Made by a program: the position numbers and the translations under genes | Part shown: one piece after another, positions 25,970 through 35,303 of the stretch | Numbering within the stretch: the first letter of the stretch is position 1 | How the letters are laid out: the number at the start of each line of letters is the position of its first letter | Assembly (NCBI GenBank): GCA_030447305.1 | Contig: JAUJPC010000001.1 | Coordinates: 124,001-188,000 of the forward strand | Direction: 5' to 3' | DNA from: Actinomycetota bacterium | GTDB taxonomy: Bacteria; Actinomycetota; CADDZG01; JAHWKV01 | DNA: 64,000 bases | Notes under the pieces: model-generated | What the model was told of the DNA's origin: nothing | What the model saw: the letters and a program-made list of their open reading frames with translations, nothing else | The model's database searches: none

Positions 25970-27421
25970 TTAGTGCCCCGCTGATACTCCCGATAGCTCC
26001 TTCACTACGTCCCCGATGTAGCCCTTGGCGTCTCCGAAGAGCATCATCGTCTTGTCCATGAAGAACAGCTCGTTTTCGACACCCGCGAAACCCGCCGACA
26101 TACCTCGCTTGACCACCATGACGGTCTGGGCTTGATCGGCGTTCAGGATCGGCATGCCGAAGATCGGGCTGGTCTTGTCCGTTCTTGCGGCCGGGTTGAC
26201 CACGTCGTTGGCTCCGATGATCAGAGCGACGTCCGTTTGCGGGAAGTCGGAGTTGATCTCGTCCATGTCGATCAGCCGGTCGTACGGGATGTCGGCCTCG
26301 GCGAGAAGCACGTTCATGTGCCCGGGCATGCGGCCCGCCACCGGGTGGATGGCGAATCGGACGTCGACCCCCCGCTTGGTCAGGACGTCGTACAGCTCAC
26401 GCACCTTGTGCTGCGCCTGAGACACCGCCATACCGTAACCCGGGATGACGATGACCGACTCCGAGTTCTCCAGCATCTGAGCCGTCTCCTCCGGGCTGAT
26501 GTTGCGCACGGAGCGCTCCTCGACCTGGCCGTCCTTGATGTGGGCGACCGCCCCGAACCCTCCGAACAGCACATTGGTGAACGACCGGTTCATCGCCTTG
26601 CACATGATGATCGACAGGATCAGACCCGAGGTTCCATCCAATGCACCGGCGATGATGAGCAGCTTGTTGTCCAGCGCGAAGCCCATGGCGGCTGCCGATA
26701 GTCCCGCGTAGCCATTCAGCAGGGCGATGACGGTAGGCATGTCGGCGCCGCCGATCGGAACGATAAGCGCTATTCCGAAGATCAGCGTCAGGCCGATAAG
26801 CCAGGGGAACAGGTGGGCGGCCTCCGGGTTGACCACCAGGTAACCCGCGATCAGCACCGAAGCCCCGAAGACGCCCAGGTTGATGAAGTTCTGACCGGGA
26901 TACAGGATCGGCTTGCCCGGCAGAATGCCCTGCAACTTGCCGAACGCCATCAGCGATCCGGTGAATGTCAGGTACCCGAGGACCACCTCGAAGCCGATGG
27001 CGGTCAGCGCAACCTTGGAGAGGTTGGGGCCGTGCAGGTAGAACTCGGCCGTTCCCACCAGCCCGGCCGCCAGGGCGCCCAGAGCGTGTGAGAAAGCGGT
27101 ACGTTGCGGAACCGCGGTCATCTTCATCAGGAGGGCCAGCGGGGCGCCGATTAGCGCTCCGATTACCATCGCGATAGCAATCCACTTGAACTCGACGATC
27201 TCTTCCTTCAGCAGCGTGCCCACCACGGCAAGCAGCATGCCGATCTCGCCGGCCTTGACGCCCTTCCGGGCGGTGCTTGGGTGGCTGAGCCACTTCAAAG
27301 ACATGATGAAACCGACGGCCGAGACGAGGTAGATCAGGTCGATCCAGCGCGCAATTCCCGTTGCGGCGGCTCCGGTAGATTCCGGAGCGGAAACAGCTAG
27401 GAAGGTAACAAGTTCGTTCAT
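25970..27421 (-). CDS. pntB: NAD(P) transhydrogenase subunit beta
   Basis: A 483-aa subunit with an N-terminal membrane half of about eight or nine helices (from residue 25 to about 280) and a C-terminal NADP(H)-binding dIII domain (VIVIPGYGMAVSQAQHKVRE, GANDVVNPAA, MPILNADQAQTVMVVKRGM). With PntAA and PntAB it forms the proton-translocating transhydrogenase that makes NADPH from NADH at the expense of proton-motive force. The ATG overlaps the pntAB stop by 4 bp. Confidence 0.95.
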   Translation of the reverse strand: MNELVTFLAVSAPESTGAAATGIARWIDLIYLVSAVGFIMSLKWLSHPSTARKGVKAGEIGMLLAVVGTLLKEEIVEFKWIAIAMVIGALIGAPLALLMKMTAVPQRTAFSHALGALAAGLVGTAEFYLHGPNLSKVALTAIGFEVVLGYLTFTGSLMAFGKLQGILPGKPILYPGQNFINLGVFGASVLIAGYLVVNPEAAHLFPWLIGLTLIFGIALIVPIGGADMPTVIALLNGYAGLSAAAMGFALDNKLLIIAGALDGTSGLILSIIMCKAMNRSFTNVLFGGFGAVAHIKDGQVEERSVRNISPEETAQMLENSESVIVIPGYGMAVSQAQHKVRELYDVLTKRGVDVRFAIHPVAGRMPGHMNVLLAEADIPYDRLIDMDEINSDFPQTDVALIIGANDVVNPAARTDKTSPIFGMPILNADQAQTVMVVKRGMSAGFAGVENELFFMDKTMMLFGDAKGYIGDVVKELSGVSAGH

Positions 27422-27714
27422 GACTTGGCCGGCCCCCTCGTCTTGAACATCTTCAGCATCCGGTCGGTGATGAGGAATCCACCTACGACGTTGGCGAACG
27501 ATGCGGCGACCGCAATTGTGCCGAGAACGGTGGCGAAGGGAGCCTGAGCCGAGCCCGCCAAGATCAGCGACCCGACCAGAGAGATGGCTGCGATGGCGTT
27601 GGTCAACGACATCAGAGGCGTGTGGAGCAGCACGGAGACCCGGCTGATCACCTGGTATCCGAGGAAGGCAGCCAGCACGAAGACGTACAGGCTGTTGGTG
27701 AGCGACTCATCCAT
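27418..27714 (-). CDS. pntAB: NAD(P) transhydrogenase subunit alpha part 2 (membrane)
   Basis: A 98-aa protein with three hydrophobic helices, starting with VFVLAAFLGYQVISRVSVLL, then HTPLMSLTNAIAAISLVG, a signature of the dII alpha segment, and a basic tail RMLKMFKTRGPAKS. It is the separate membrane piece found in three-gene pnt operons. Confidence 0.93.
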   Translation of the reverse strand: MDESLTNSLYVFVLAAFLGYQVISRVSVLLHTPLMSLTNAIAAISLVGSLILAGSAQAPFATVLGTIAVAASFANVVGGFLITDRMLKMFKTRGPAKS

Positions 27715-27765
27715 TGGAAGCGGTTTCCCCCCTTCAGTAGGAGATCGGTGACTTTGCTGGGATCA

Positions 27766-29055
27766 TCAGCTGGCTGCGGTCTCGGGTTTAACGGCGCCGT
27801 TGGACGTGCCCTCCGGCGGAGCCACACGCAACTCGGCCGTGCCGTCGGGCTTGGCGGGCCCGGGCGTCTCGGCGGTGGCGGCCGACGGGGCTTCCAGACC
27901 CAGCGCCTCCCTCAGCCGGGGAAGCACAACCTCGCCGTCCCTGGCAAGCAGCGTCTCGACGGTGATCTGGTCCTCCATGTCCCACTGAAAGGCACCGTCC
28001 TTCACCAGGTGGGTCAGGAAGGTGACCAGGTTCTTCGCGTACATGGAGCTGGCGTGGTACGGAACCGTCGCCGGGAGGTTGGTGGGTCCCATGATCGTCA
28101 CATCGTTGACGACGATGGTCTCGTTGGCCTTGGTTAGCTCGCAGTTGCCACCGCGCTCAGCCGCAAGGTCGACGATGACCGACCCCGGCTGCATCTTCTT
28201 CACCATCTCCTCGGTAATGAGCACGGGGGACTTCTTGCCCGGAATGGCGGCGGTGGTGATAACCACGTCGATGTTCTCCACCACGCTGGTCATCAGCTCA
28301 CGCTGTTTGCGCAGGAAGTCCTCGCCCATCTCCTTGGCGTATCCGCCCTTGTCCTCGGCCTCTCCGGCCTCCAACTCCATCTCGACGAACTTGGCCCCGA
28401 CTGATACAACCTGCTCCTTCACCGCCGCACGAACGTCGTACGCCTGCACGACGGCACCCAGCCGCTTCGCGGTGGCGATGGCCTGTAGGCCGGCTACGCC
28501 GGCGCCGATCACGAAGACCTTGGCCGGCCGGACGGTCCCGGCGGCGGTGGTAAGCATGGGGAACATCTTGGGCATGTTCGCCGCTGCGACGAGAACCGCC
28601 TTGTATCCGCCAACCGTCGCCTGCGACGACAACACGTCCATGCTCTGCGCGCGGGTGATCCGGGGCATCAGCTCGATGGACAGGATGGTGGCACCGGTCT
28701 TGGCCATCTCCTGAACGCCGGCAGCGTTGCCCAGCGGGTCCGTCAATCCGATGATCACCTGATCCTTGCGCATGAGAGAAAGGTCGTCCCGGCCCTTTTC
28801 GGGGTTAGCTCCGAATGTCTGGACCTGCAGCACCACGTCGGCTCCGAAAGCTTCCGCGCGCGTGCCGATGGTGGCGCCCTTCTCCTCGTACTCCGCGTCC
28901 GGAAAGCCGGCTGCCTGGCCCGCGCCGGATTCAACGATCGTTTTCATTCCTGCCTTGGACAAGGCCTGTAATACTCCCGGCACCAAGGCCACCCTGGCCT
29001 CGCCCGGGAAGGTTTCGGTTGGCACGCCAACCGTCAGCTGCGGGTCCTCCGCCAC
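27766..29055 (-). CDS. pntAA: NAD(P) transhydrogenase subunit alpha part 1 (NAD-binding)
   Basis: About 429 aa, soluble domain dI with VGVPTETFPGEARVALVPG at the N-terminus and the Rossmann motif VFVIGAGVAGLQAIATAKRL. Compared with the usual 380 aa there is an Ala/Pro/Thr-rich C-terminal tail of about 45 aa. The GTG at 29055 has AAGGAGG 6 nt upstream; a longer frame upstream lacks family sequence. First gene of pntAA-pntAB-pntB. Confidence 0.93.
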   Translation of the reverse strand: MAEDPQLTVGVPTETFPGEARVALVPGVLQALSKAGMKTIVESGAGQAAGFPDAEYEEKGATIGTRAEAFGADVVLQVQTFGANPEKGRDDLSLMRKDQVIIGLTDPLGNAAGVQEMAKTGATILSIELMPRITRAQSMDVLSSQATVGGYKAVLVAAANMPKMFPMLTTAAGTVRPAKVFVIGAGVAGLQAIATAKRLGAVVQAYDVRAAVKEQVVSVGAKFVEMELEAGEAEDKGGYAKEMGEDFLRKQRELMTSVVENIDVVITTAAIPGKKSPVLITEEMVKKMQPGSVIVDLAAERGGNCELTKANETIVVNDVTIMGPTNLPATVPYHASSMYAKNLVTFLTHLVKDGAFQWDMEDQITVETLLARDGEVVLPRLREALGLEAPSAATAETPGPAKPDGTAELRVAPPEGTSNGAVKPETAAS

Positions 29056-29410
29056 TTTCCACCTCCTTAAATGATGCAAACCCTCGGCGGGCACTGTCAC
29101 CGGACCCTCGAAGGCGCGGTGAAGACGCGTAAAAAGTGCTTGCGTAGGCTACTGGAAACAGGGGTGTGAAATCATCTTTCGCCACGCCTAAATTCGGCGG
29201 CAGGAATTGTGCCTGACGGTGCGACGACCTCAACCCCGGTTGGTTGCCGCTCGCCGGTATTGCCTTATACTTTTTGTACAGAGTTTCCAAAGCGTTTTGG
29301 GCGCAAAGAGTTTTAGACAAAGTGGGCTTGCTCTTGCATCCGCGTCGGGTTTGTCTGTGTTCCCGGGCGGGGAAGTGCGCCGGTCCGGGTGACAACTTAA
29401 GGAGGTGGCT
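29056..29410. other. Divergent intergenic region pntAA / rimP
   Basis: About 355 bp with no convincing gene. It must hold promoters for the pnt operon (minus) and for the rimP-nusA-infB operon (plus). I find one good plus-strand promoter match, listed separately, and a leader of about 130 nt before rimP without an obvious terminator. Confidence 0.5.
29244..29271 (+). promoter_or_regulatory. Candidate sigma70-type promoter of the rimP-nusA-infB operon
   Basis: TTGCCG (29244-29249) and TATACT (29266-29271) are separated by 16 bp. It stands about 135 bp before the rimP start and faces it. Confidence 0.45.
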
Positions 29411-29971
29411 TTGGGCCGGCTTGAAGTAAGCCATGCGGTTCGTGCCATCTGTCAGGCGGTGGCCGACCGGCAGGAAGTCGAGCTGGTCGATATCCGCTTC
29501 AGGCGCTCCGGCAGGGACGTCACACTCGAGGTTGTCGTCGACCGAGACGGCACTGTGGATTTCGATCTGATCACGGACGTCTCCAAGGAGCTGTCGGACG
29601 CTCTCGACGAGGACGAGGAGCTCATCGAAGGCAGCTACATCCTGGAGGTTTCCTCGGCCGGGTTGGAGCGGGCGTTGATGAAACCGGCCGACTACCAGCG
29701 GTTCACCGGTCGAGAGATAAAGGTTGTCACCAGGCAGCAGGTGGAGGGAAGAAACCAGTATCGAGGAGAGATTCTGTCGGCTGGGGACGAGACCTTCAGG
29801 CTGGCGGTACAGGGCCGGGGACCGGTTGCAATCCCGTACCAGGTAGTGAAGAAAGCGAACCTTTGGGTTGACTGGGCAGAAGAGCTTCGCAAGGCGGAAG
29901 AGCACCGAATGGATGGAGGCGACGAGATGCCGCGGCGCCGGAAGAAGAAGTCGTTGGAAGGAAGAGGATAG
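29411..29971 (+). CDS. rimP: Ribosome maturation factor RimP
   Basis: About 186 aa, needed for 30S maturation. Recognised by ELVDIRFRRSGRDVTLEVVVD, ISSAGLERAL-type EVSSAGLERALMKPADYQRF and the C-terminal SH3-like part. The C-terminus has an unusual basic tail RRRKKKSLEGRG. The TTG at 29411 has AGGAGG 5 nt upstream; the GTG at 29405 overlaps it. First gene of the operon, directly followed by nusA. Confidence 0.92.
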   Translation: MGRLEVSHAVRAICQAVADRQEVELVDIRFRRSGRDVTLEVVVDRDGTVDFDLITDVSKELSDALDEDEELIEGSYILEVSSAGLERALMKPADYQRFTGREIKVVTRQQVEGRNQYRGEILSAGDETFRLAVQGRGPVAIPYQVVKKANLWVDWAEELRKAEEHRMDGGDEMPRRRKKKSLEGRG

Positions 29972-31054
29972 ATGAATCCGATCGATATGGACGCTCTCCG
30001 TCTGGTTGAACGCGAGAAGGGCATCGCGTTCGAAAGCGTGGTTGTAGCTCTCGAACAGGCTCTCGCGGCCGCTTACAAGCGATCTCCAGAAGCTGCCGCA
30101 CCCGAGGCGAGGGTGGAAATCGACCGGCGGTCGGGGGACGTGGTGGTCTACGCCCAGGAAGTCGAGGAGGTCGAAGAGACCGGCGAGTTCAATGTAGTCA
30201 AAGAGTGGGAGGCCACGCCACCGGACTTCGGCCGCATCGCCGCTCAGACCGCAAAGCAGGTGATCCTGCAGAGGATCCGGGAGGCCGAGCGCGAGATCAC
30301 CTACGGCGAGTATTCGGGCCGGGAGGGTGACATCGTCACCGCCATCGTGCAGCAGGCGGACCCCAGGTACGTGCTGCTGGACCTGGGCAAGGGCGTCGAG
30401 GCCCTGCTGCCCCAGCAGGAACAGGTCCCCGGCGAGCGCTACGACCACGGCTCGCGGGTCAAGGCGTACATCGTGGAGGTGCGCCGGTCCCCCAAGGGTC
30501 CCCAGATCGTCTGCTCCCGTACCCACCCGAACCTCATCCGCAAGCTGTTCGAGCTGGAGGTCCCGGAGATCGTCGATGGGATCGTTGAGATCAAGCAGGT
30601 GGCTCGGGAGCCGGGACACCGGTCGAAGATCGCCGTGGCATCCAACGACCGCAACGTCGACCCCACCGGCGCCTGCGTGGGACCCCGGGGGTCCCGGGTT
30701 CGGATGGTCGTCAACGAGCTGCGGGGTGAGAAGGTGGACATCATCACCTGGTCGGACGACATCGGCCAGTTCGTGGCGAACGCGCTTTCTCCGGCCAAGG
30801 TCAAAGAGGTCCAGATCAACCCCGAGACCCAGACGGCGGAGGTTACGGTTCCGGACTTCCAGCTCTCTTTGGCTATTGGCAAGGAGGGACAGAATGCCCG
30901 GCTGGCGGCCCGGCTGACCGGCTGGCGGATTGACATCCGCAGCGAGAGCCAGGCAGCCAGCGAACAAGCGGCCAAGCAAGCAAGCGCCGGGGCCGGATCG
31001 CAGAAGGTCGGATCGGCAAACGCCGCGGAGAAGAGCTCGGCGGTTGGCGGTTGA
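29972..31054 (+). CDS. nusA: Transcription termination/antitermination protein NusA
   Basis: A 360-aa protein: N-terminal RNAP-binding domain (VVVALEQALAAAYKRS), S1 domain (about 115-185, EGDIVTAIVQQADPRYVLLD) and two KH domains (VDPTGACVGPRGSRVRMVVN; AIGKEGQNARLAARLTGW). No acidic C-terminal repeats, as usual for actinobacteria. The Ala/Ser/Lys-rich C-terminal tail overlaps ylxR. Confidence 0.95.
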   Translation: MNPIDMDALRLVEREKGIAFESVVVALEQALAAAYKRSPEAAAPEARVEIDRRSGDVVVYAQEVEEVEETGEFNVVKEWEATPPDFGRIAAQTAKQVILQRIREAEREITYGEYSGREGDIVTAIVQQADPRYVLLDLGKGVEALLPQQEQVPGERYDHGSRVKAYIVEVRRSPKGPQIVCSRTHPNLIRKLFELEVPEIVDGIVEIKQVAREPGHRSKIAVASNDRNVDPTGACVGPRGSRVRMVVNELRGEKVDIITWSDDIGQFVANALSPAKVKEVQINPETQTAEVTVPDFQLSLAIGKEGQNARLAARLTGWRIDIRSESQAASEQAAKQASAGAGSQKVGSANAAEKSSAVGG

Positions 31055-31331
31055 ACGCAGTTGCTGCGGATGCCGGACACGCCGGCAAAAGCACCAGCTA
31101 GTCCGCTTTGTGACGGTTCCACCGGGACGGGTTGAGCTGGATCCGAAGGGCACCGCGCAGGGCCGGGGCGGCTACGTTTGTCCGACTGTTTCCTGCATCG
31201 ACCTGGCCCTAAAGCGCGGTGGACTGGCCAGAACACTTAGAACGGCCCTGACTGCAGAGCACGCAGCGTCCCTAAGGACGAGGTTCGTGGGATATCTTGG
31301 AGTTACCAATGGCAAGCATCAGAGTTCATGA
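31044..31331 (+). CDS. ylxR: YlxR-family (DUF448) RNA-binding protein
   Basis: About 95 aa with the family signature RSCCGCRTRRQKHQLVRFV near the N-terminus and GRGGYVCPTVSCIDLAL. It lies between nusA and infB as in most bacteria. I take the TTG at 31044, which overlaps the nusA end by 11 nt; a longer frame from 30930 would lie entirely inside nusA. The end overlaps the infB start by 23 nt. YlxR proteins have been linked to RNase P and gene regulation. Confidence 0.82.
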   Translation: MAVERSCCGCRTRRQKHQLVRFVTVPPGRVELDPKGTAQGRGGYVCPTVSCIDLALKRGGLARTLRTALTAEHAASLRTRFVGYLGVTNGKHQSS

Positions 31332-33630
31332 GGTTGCAAAGCGTCTAGGCCTCTCCTCTAAGGAGACGGTCGAAAAGTTTCTCGCGCTCGGAGTTCCGGT
31401 GAAGGGCCATTCCTCCTCGGTTTCCGAAGCCGACGTCACCCGTCTCGTCAGGTCCTTGAACGGCGACGGAGTCGCCAAGCGGGGTCCTGTCACGCCACCC
31501 GTCCGAGCAGACGCCCCCGCATCCTCAGGTTCCTCCTCGCCGCCTCAGCAGCCGCGTGCCCGGCAATCGCAGTCCGAAGGCGGCAAGAGATCTTCAGATA
31601 GGCCGGCAGAACAGGCGCCGAGCCGGGGAGGCAGCCCCACTCAGACGCCGAGCCGGTGGGAGGCCCGCCAAGGCTCCCAGGGATCAAACCGTCCCGCGGG
31701 GTGGCCCGGCGGAAACCGGCCTGATTCGAGGCAGGGGGCTCCCGGCGGCAAGCGGCCAGCCCGAGGATCTGTGGCAGCCGGACCATCAGGCGGCGATCAA
31801 GCTCAATCGGCCGCGCTGGTCCCAGCGGTCCCGGCGCCGCCCCCAGAGGTGCCTTCGGCAGCTCCGGCATCCGGTGCGGTTCACGTTCCGCACGGCGTTA
31901 CCGTCGAGGAGTTTGCCGAGAAGCTAGGGCGTTCGCCGGGCGACATCATCAAGACCCTGCTGGTGCTTGGCGAGATGAAGACCATCACCCAGTCCCTTTC
32001 CGACTCGCTGGTGGAGGTAGTTGCCGAGGAGCTCGGTGTGCCGGTCGAGATCATCTCCCTGGAGGAGGAGGCCAAGGAGCTCGACGGCGAGGTCGAGGTG
32101 CCCGAAGATCCCTCCACCCTGATCCCGAGAGCCCCCATCGTCACCGTCATGGGCCACGTCGACCACGGCAAGAGCTCAATTTTGCAGCAGTTCCGTAAGA
32201 AGGAGATGCTGTCGCTCGAGGCCGGCGGAATCACGCAGGCCATCGGCGCCTATCAGGTCCACACGCCCGACGGAAGGACGGTGACTTTCATCGACACTCC
32301 GGGTCACGAGGCGTTCACGCAGATGCGGGCCCGGGGCGCACAGGTCACGGATGTCGCCATCCTGGTGGTGGCGGCCGACGACGGCGTCCAGCCTCAAACG
32401 GTGGAGGCGATGGACCACGCCAAGGCCGCATCTGTGCCGATCATCGTGGCGGTCAACAAGATCGACAAGCCCGAGGCCGACCCCATCCGCGCCCGCCAGC
32501 AGCTTGCCGAGCACGGCCTCAGTCCTGAGGAGTGGGGCGGCGATACCGTGTTCGTGGACGTGTCGGCCAAGCGGGGCACCAACCTGGACGACCTGCTCGA
32601 GATGATTCACCTAGTCACCGACATGCAGGAGCTGAAGGCCAACCCGAACGCCACCGCCCGAGGCGTCATCATCGAGGCCCACCTCGACAAGGGCCGGGGC
32701 CCGGTGGCGACACTCATCGTGCAGAAGGGAACCCTCAGAGTCGGAGACCCGGTTGTGAGCAGCGGCGCCTGGTGCAAGGTGCGTGCTCTGACCGACGAGG
32801 CGGGCCACAACGTCAAGAAGGCCGGGCCGTCACAGCCGGTCCTTGTCACCGGTTGGTCCAAGGTCCCGGAAGCCGGCGACGAGTTCCGGGTGGTCGGCGA
32901 CGACCGGGAGGCCAAGCGCGTGGCCCAGGAGCGCGAGGGCAAGCTGCGCCAGGCCGAGTTCGCCGAGGGTGGGAAGGCCATGAGCCTGGAGGACCTGCTC
33001 TCCAAGGCCAGGACCGGCGACATCCCCGAGCTGAAGCTGATCGTAAAGGCCAACTCGCAGGGTGCCATTGAGGCGCTGGGCGAGTCCATCGACAAGCTGG
33101 ACCAGTCCCTGGTGCGTACCGTAATCCAGCGCAAGGCGGTGGGTGCCATAAACGAGAACGACATCTGGATGGCCAAGGCCTCCGGCGCCATCGTGGTGGG
33201 CTTCGCAGTCCGTCCCGATGCGGGCGCCCGGCAGCTGGCGGAGAAAGAAGGCGTCGACGTCCGGCTCTACGAGGTCATCTACCAGTTGCTCGACGACATC
33301 ACCAAGGCCACCCGCGGGCTGCTTGCTCCACTTGAGGAGGAGGTCGTCATCGGGTCGGCCGAGGTCAGGGACACCTTCCGCACCCCCAGGGCAGTGGTTG
33401 CCGGTTGCTACGTCACCGAGGGCCGGATCGTCCGCAACTCGAAAGCACGCCTGTTGCGCGATGGGAGGGTCATCCACACCGGCGAGGTCTCGAGCCTCCG
33501 GCGGTTCAAGGACGACGTTCGTGAGGTCACCTTCGGTTACGAGTGCGGCATCACGATCGCGGGCTACAACGACATCAAGCTTGGCGATGTCATCGAGGCT
33601 TACGAGATCCGCGAGGTTGCCCGCACTTAG
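31309..33630 (+). CDS. infB: Translation initiation factor IF-2
   Basis: A 773-aa GTPase that places initiator tRNA on the ribosome. An N-terminal IF2_N module ([20 protein letters not shown]) and a long Pro/Arg/Ser-rich linker precede a second IF2_N ([20 protein letters not shown]). The G domain shows [17 protein letters not shown] and NKID, followed by domains II, III and IV. ATG 31309 has GGAG 7 nt upstream. It is shorter than mycobacterial IF-2 because of its linker. Confidence 0.97.
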   Translation: MASIRVHEVAKRLGLSSKETVEKFLALGVPVKGHSSSVSEADVTRLVRSLNGDGVAKRGPVTPPVRADAPASSGSSSPPQQPRARQSQSEGGKRSSDRPAEQAPSRGGSPTQTPSRWEARQGSQGSNRPAGWPGGNRPDSRQGAPGGKRPARGSVAAGPSGGDQAQSAALVPAVPAPPPEVPSAAPASGAVHVPHGVTVEEFAEKLGRSPGDIIKTLLVLGEMKTITQSLSDSLVEVVAEELGVPVEIISLEEEAKELDGEVEVPEDPSTLIPRAPIVTVMGHVDHGKSSILQQFRKKEMLSLEAGGITQAIGAYQVHTPDGRTVTFIDTPGHEAFTQMRARGAQVTDVAILVVAADDGVQPQTVEAMDHAKAASVPIIVAVNKIDKPEADPIRARQQLAEHGLSPEEWGGDTVFVDVSAKRGTNLDDLLEMIHLVTDMQELKANPNATARGVIIEAHLDKGRGPVATLIVQKGTLRVGDPVVSSGAWCKVRALTDEAGHNVKKAGPSQPVLVTGWSKVPEAGDEFRVVGDDREAKRVAQEREGKLRQAEFAEGGKAMSLEDLLSKARTGDIPELKLIVKANSQGAIEALGESIDKLDQSLVRTVIQRKAVGAINENDIWMAKASGAIVVGFAVRPDAGARQLAEKEGVDVRLYEVIYQLLDDITKATRGLLAPLEEEVVIGSAEVRDTFRTPRAVVAGCYVTEGRIVRNSKARLLRDGRVIHTGEVSSLRRFKDDVREVTFGYECGITIAGYNDIKLGDVIEAYEIREVART

Positions 33631-33641
33631 TGCGCTAGAAG

Positions 33642-33935
33642 ATGTTTGTGGGCGTTGGCAGGTTCGATTTCCTCGTTCCCGGGTCCACTTCACTGAAGGA
33701 AAAGCGAAGGGTTGTTTCAAGCATGATCGGAACCCTCAGCTCCAGGTTCAACGTGGCGGTCGCCGAGGTCGAGCACCAGGATCTACGGCAGCGAGGGACG
33801 CTGGGGGTCTCGTGCGTGTCCAACTCGTCGTTTCACGCTCAGAGGATGCTCCACGAGGTGGAGAGGTTCGTCCGCAGCCGCTACGAGATAGAGATCGTGG
33901 ATGTTGATATCGAGGTGATGGCCCCGGATGCCTAG
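33642..33935 (+). CDS. DUF503 (YlxP-like) protein
   Basis: A 97-aa ferredoxin-like small protein: MFVGVGRFDFLVPGSTSLKE, then KRRVVSSMIGTLSSRFNVAV and EVEHQDLRQRGTLGVSCVS. It sits between infB and rbfA, the usual place for ylxP, and overlaps rbfA by 8 nt. A role in ribosome biogenesis is assumed from context only. Confidence 0.88.
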   Translation: MFVGVGRFDFLVPGSTSLKEKRRVVSSMIGTLSSRFNVAVAEVEHQDLRQRGTLGVSCVSNSSFHAQRMLHEVERFVRSRYEIEIVDVDIEVMAPDA

Positions 33936-34332
33936 GAACTACCCTCGCTCGAACCGGGTTGAGGAGCTGGCACGGGAGGTGCTGAGCGAGGCGGTTCTGG
34001 AGCTCAAGGACCCACGTGTGGGGTTTGTCACCGTGACCGCGGTGAAGATCGCAAAGGATCTCCGGATGGCGCAGGTTTACGTCAGTGCAATGGGCACCGA
34101 TGAGGAGCGCGAGAAGACCATTGCAGGCCTGAAGCACGCCAAGCCGCACCTCAGGTCAATCCTCGGCCGGGAGATGAGGCTGCGCCGGCTGCCCGATATC
34201 GAGATAGTGGAGGACCTAACCGCCCAGACTTCGCAGCGGCTCGAGGAGCTGTTGAGGGGCCTCGGCGTGTCGAAAGCGCCCGACGCGGAGGCTCTTGCCG
34301 ACTCAGAGTCCGATGAGGGGCGCGGGCCATGA
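33928..34332 (+). CDS. rbfA: Ribosome-binding factor A
   Basis: A 134-aa KH-fold protein for 30S maturation and cold adaptation. Motifs: RVEELAREVLSEAVLELKDP, RVGFVTVTAVKIAKDLRMAQ and LRRLPDIEIVED. A short acidic tail follows. The stop overlaps the next start (ATGA). Confidence 0.93.
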   Translation: MPRNYPRSNRVEELAREVLSEAVLELKDPRVGFVTVTAVKIAKDLRMAQVYVSAMGTDEEREKTIAGLKHAKPHLRSILGREMRLRRLPDIEIVEDLTAQTSQRLEELLRGLGVSKAPDAEALADSESDEGRGP

Positions 34333-35303
34333 TTCCGCGAGAGGAGTGGATCCGGGCCTCCTCGGCGCTCGAGGGGTCAAAGGAGGTGGCCATCTGCTGC
34401 CACGTGTCTCCCGACGGTGACGCCTTCGGGTCGATGCTCGGGCTCGGCTTGTTCCTCGAGGGCCTCGGCAAGAAAGTCTGGATGAGCTGGGGGAGCCCCG
34501 AGGCGGCGATCCCGGACAACTACGCATTTCTGCCCGGAGTGGACCGGATCGTCTCGCACGACCGGGTCCCCGATGCAGTGGAAACCTTTGTGGCCATCGA
34601 TTGCGGCGATCTGCGGCGCCTGGACCTTTTGGTGCCGAAGTTCCTGGCGGCCGGCATTAAGGTCAACATCGACCATCACGTCTCTAACACCGACTACGGC
34701 GACATCAACCTGGTTGACCACACCAGAGCCTCCTCGGCGGAGCTAGCGTTCGAGCTCATCCAGAGGATGGGGGGAAAGGCCACGCCCGAGGTTGCGACGG
34801 CCCTCTACACCGGTGTGGTAACGGACACCGGGCGGTTTCAGTACTCGAACACCTCGCCGGCGACCCTGCAGGCGGCCGCCGCACTTCGGGAGGCCGGCGC
34901 CGACCACCTCACTGTGGCGGAGCAGATCTTCGAGTCGGCGCCGTTCGAGCAGCTGCGGATACTCGGCAAGGTTCTCAGCCGGGCGAAGCTGGAGGACGGC
35001 GTCGTCTACAGCTGGCTGGAGCTGGAGGACCTGGACGGCCAGGGCCTGGAGATTGCGGAGGACTTCATCGACTTCCTCAAGGTTGTGAAGGAAGCCAGCG
35101 TCGCCCTTCTTTTGAAACAGAGGCCGGAGGGCGGCTGGAGAGTATCGCTGCGGTCCCGCGACGACACGGATGTCTCAGCGGTCGCTCAGTCCTTCGGAGG
35201 AGGCGGGCACAGCAAAGCTGCCGGGTTCAGCTTCAGCGGCGGGCTGCAGGAGGCCATCTCGTTGGTGCTCGAGCGCCTCTCGAAGGCGCCGTCCACCCCG
35301 TGA
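34329..35303 (+). CDS. nrnA: DHH-family phosphoesterase, NrnA-like
   Basis: A 324-aa oligoribonuclease/pAp phosphatase type protein. The DHH motifs are HVSPDGDAFGSMLGL, FVAIDCGD and VNIDHHVSNTDYGDIN with the Mn-binding Asp and His residues, and the DHHA1 domain ends in SFGGGGHSKAAGFSFSG. It degrades nano-RNAs and recycles pAp in species that lack Orn. Position between rbfA and truB is conserved in Gram-positives. Confidence 0.92.
   Translation: MIPREEWIRASSALEGSKEVAICCHVSPDGDAFGSMLGLGLFLEGLGKKVWMSWGSPEAAIPDNYAFLPGVDRIVSHDRVPDAVETFVAIDCGDLRRLDLLVPKFLAAGIKVNIDHHVSNTDYGDINLVDHTRASSAELAFELIQRMGGKATPEVATALYTGVVTDTGRFQYSNTSPATLQAAAALREAGADHLTVAEQIFESAPFEQLRILGKVLSRAKLEDGVVYSWLELEDLDGQGLEIAEDFIDFLKVVKEASVALLLKQRPEGGWRVSLRSRDDTDVSAVAQSFGGGGHSKAAGFSFSGGLQEAISLVLERLSKAPSTP

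Noticed and set aside
28931-31153. A 740-codon open frame on the minus strand opposite rimP and nusA, and similar long frames opposite truB/ribF, pnp and ftsK
   Set aside because: High GC makes long antisense frames common. These show no protein motifs and lie fully over well-recognised genes.
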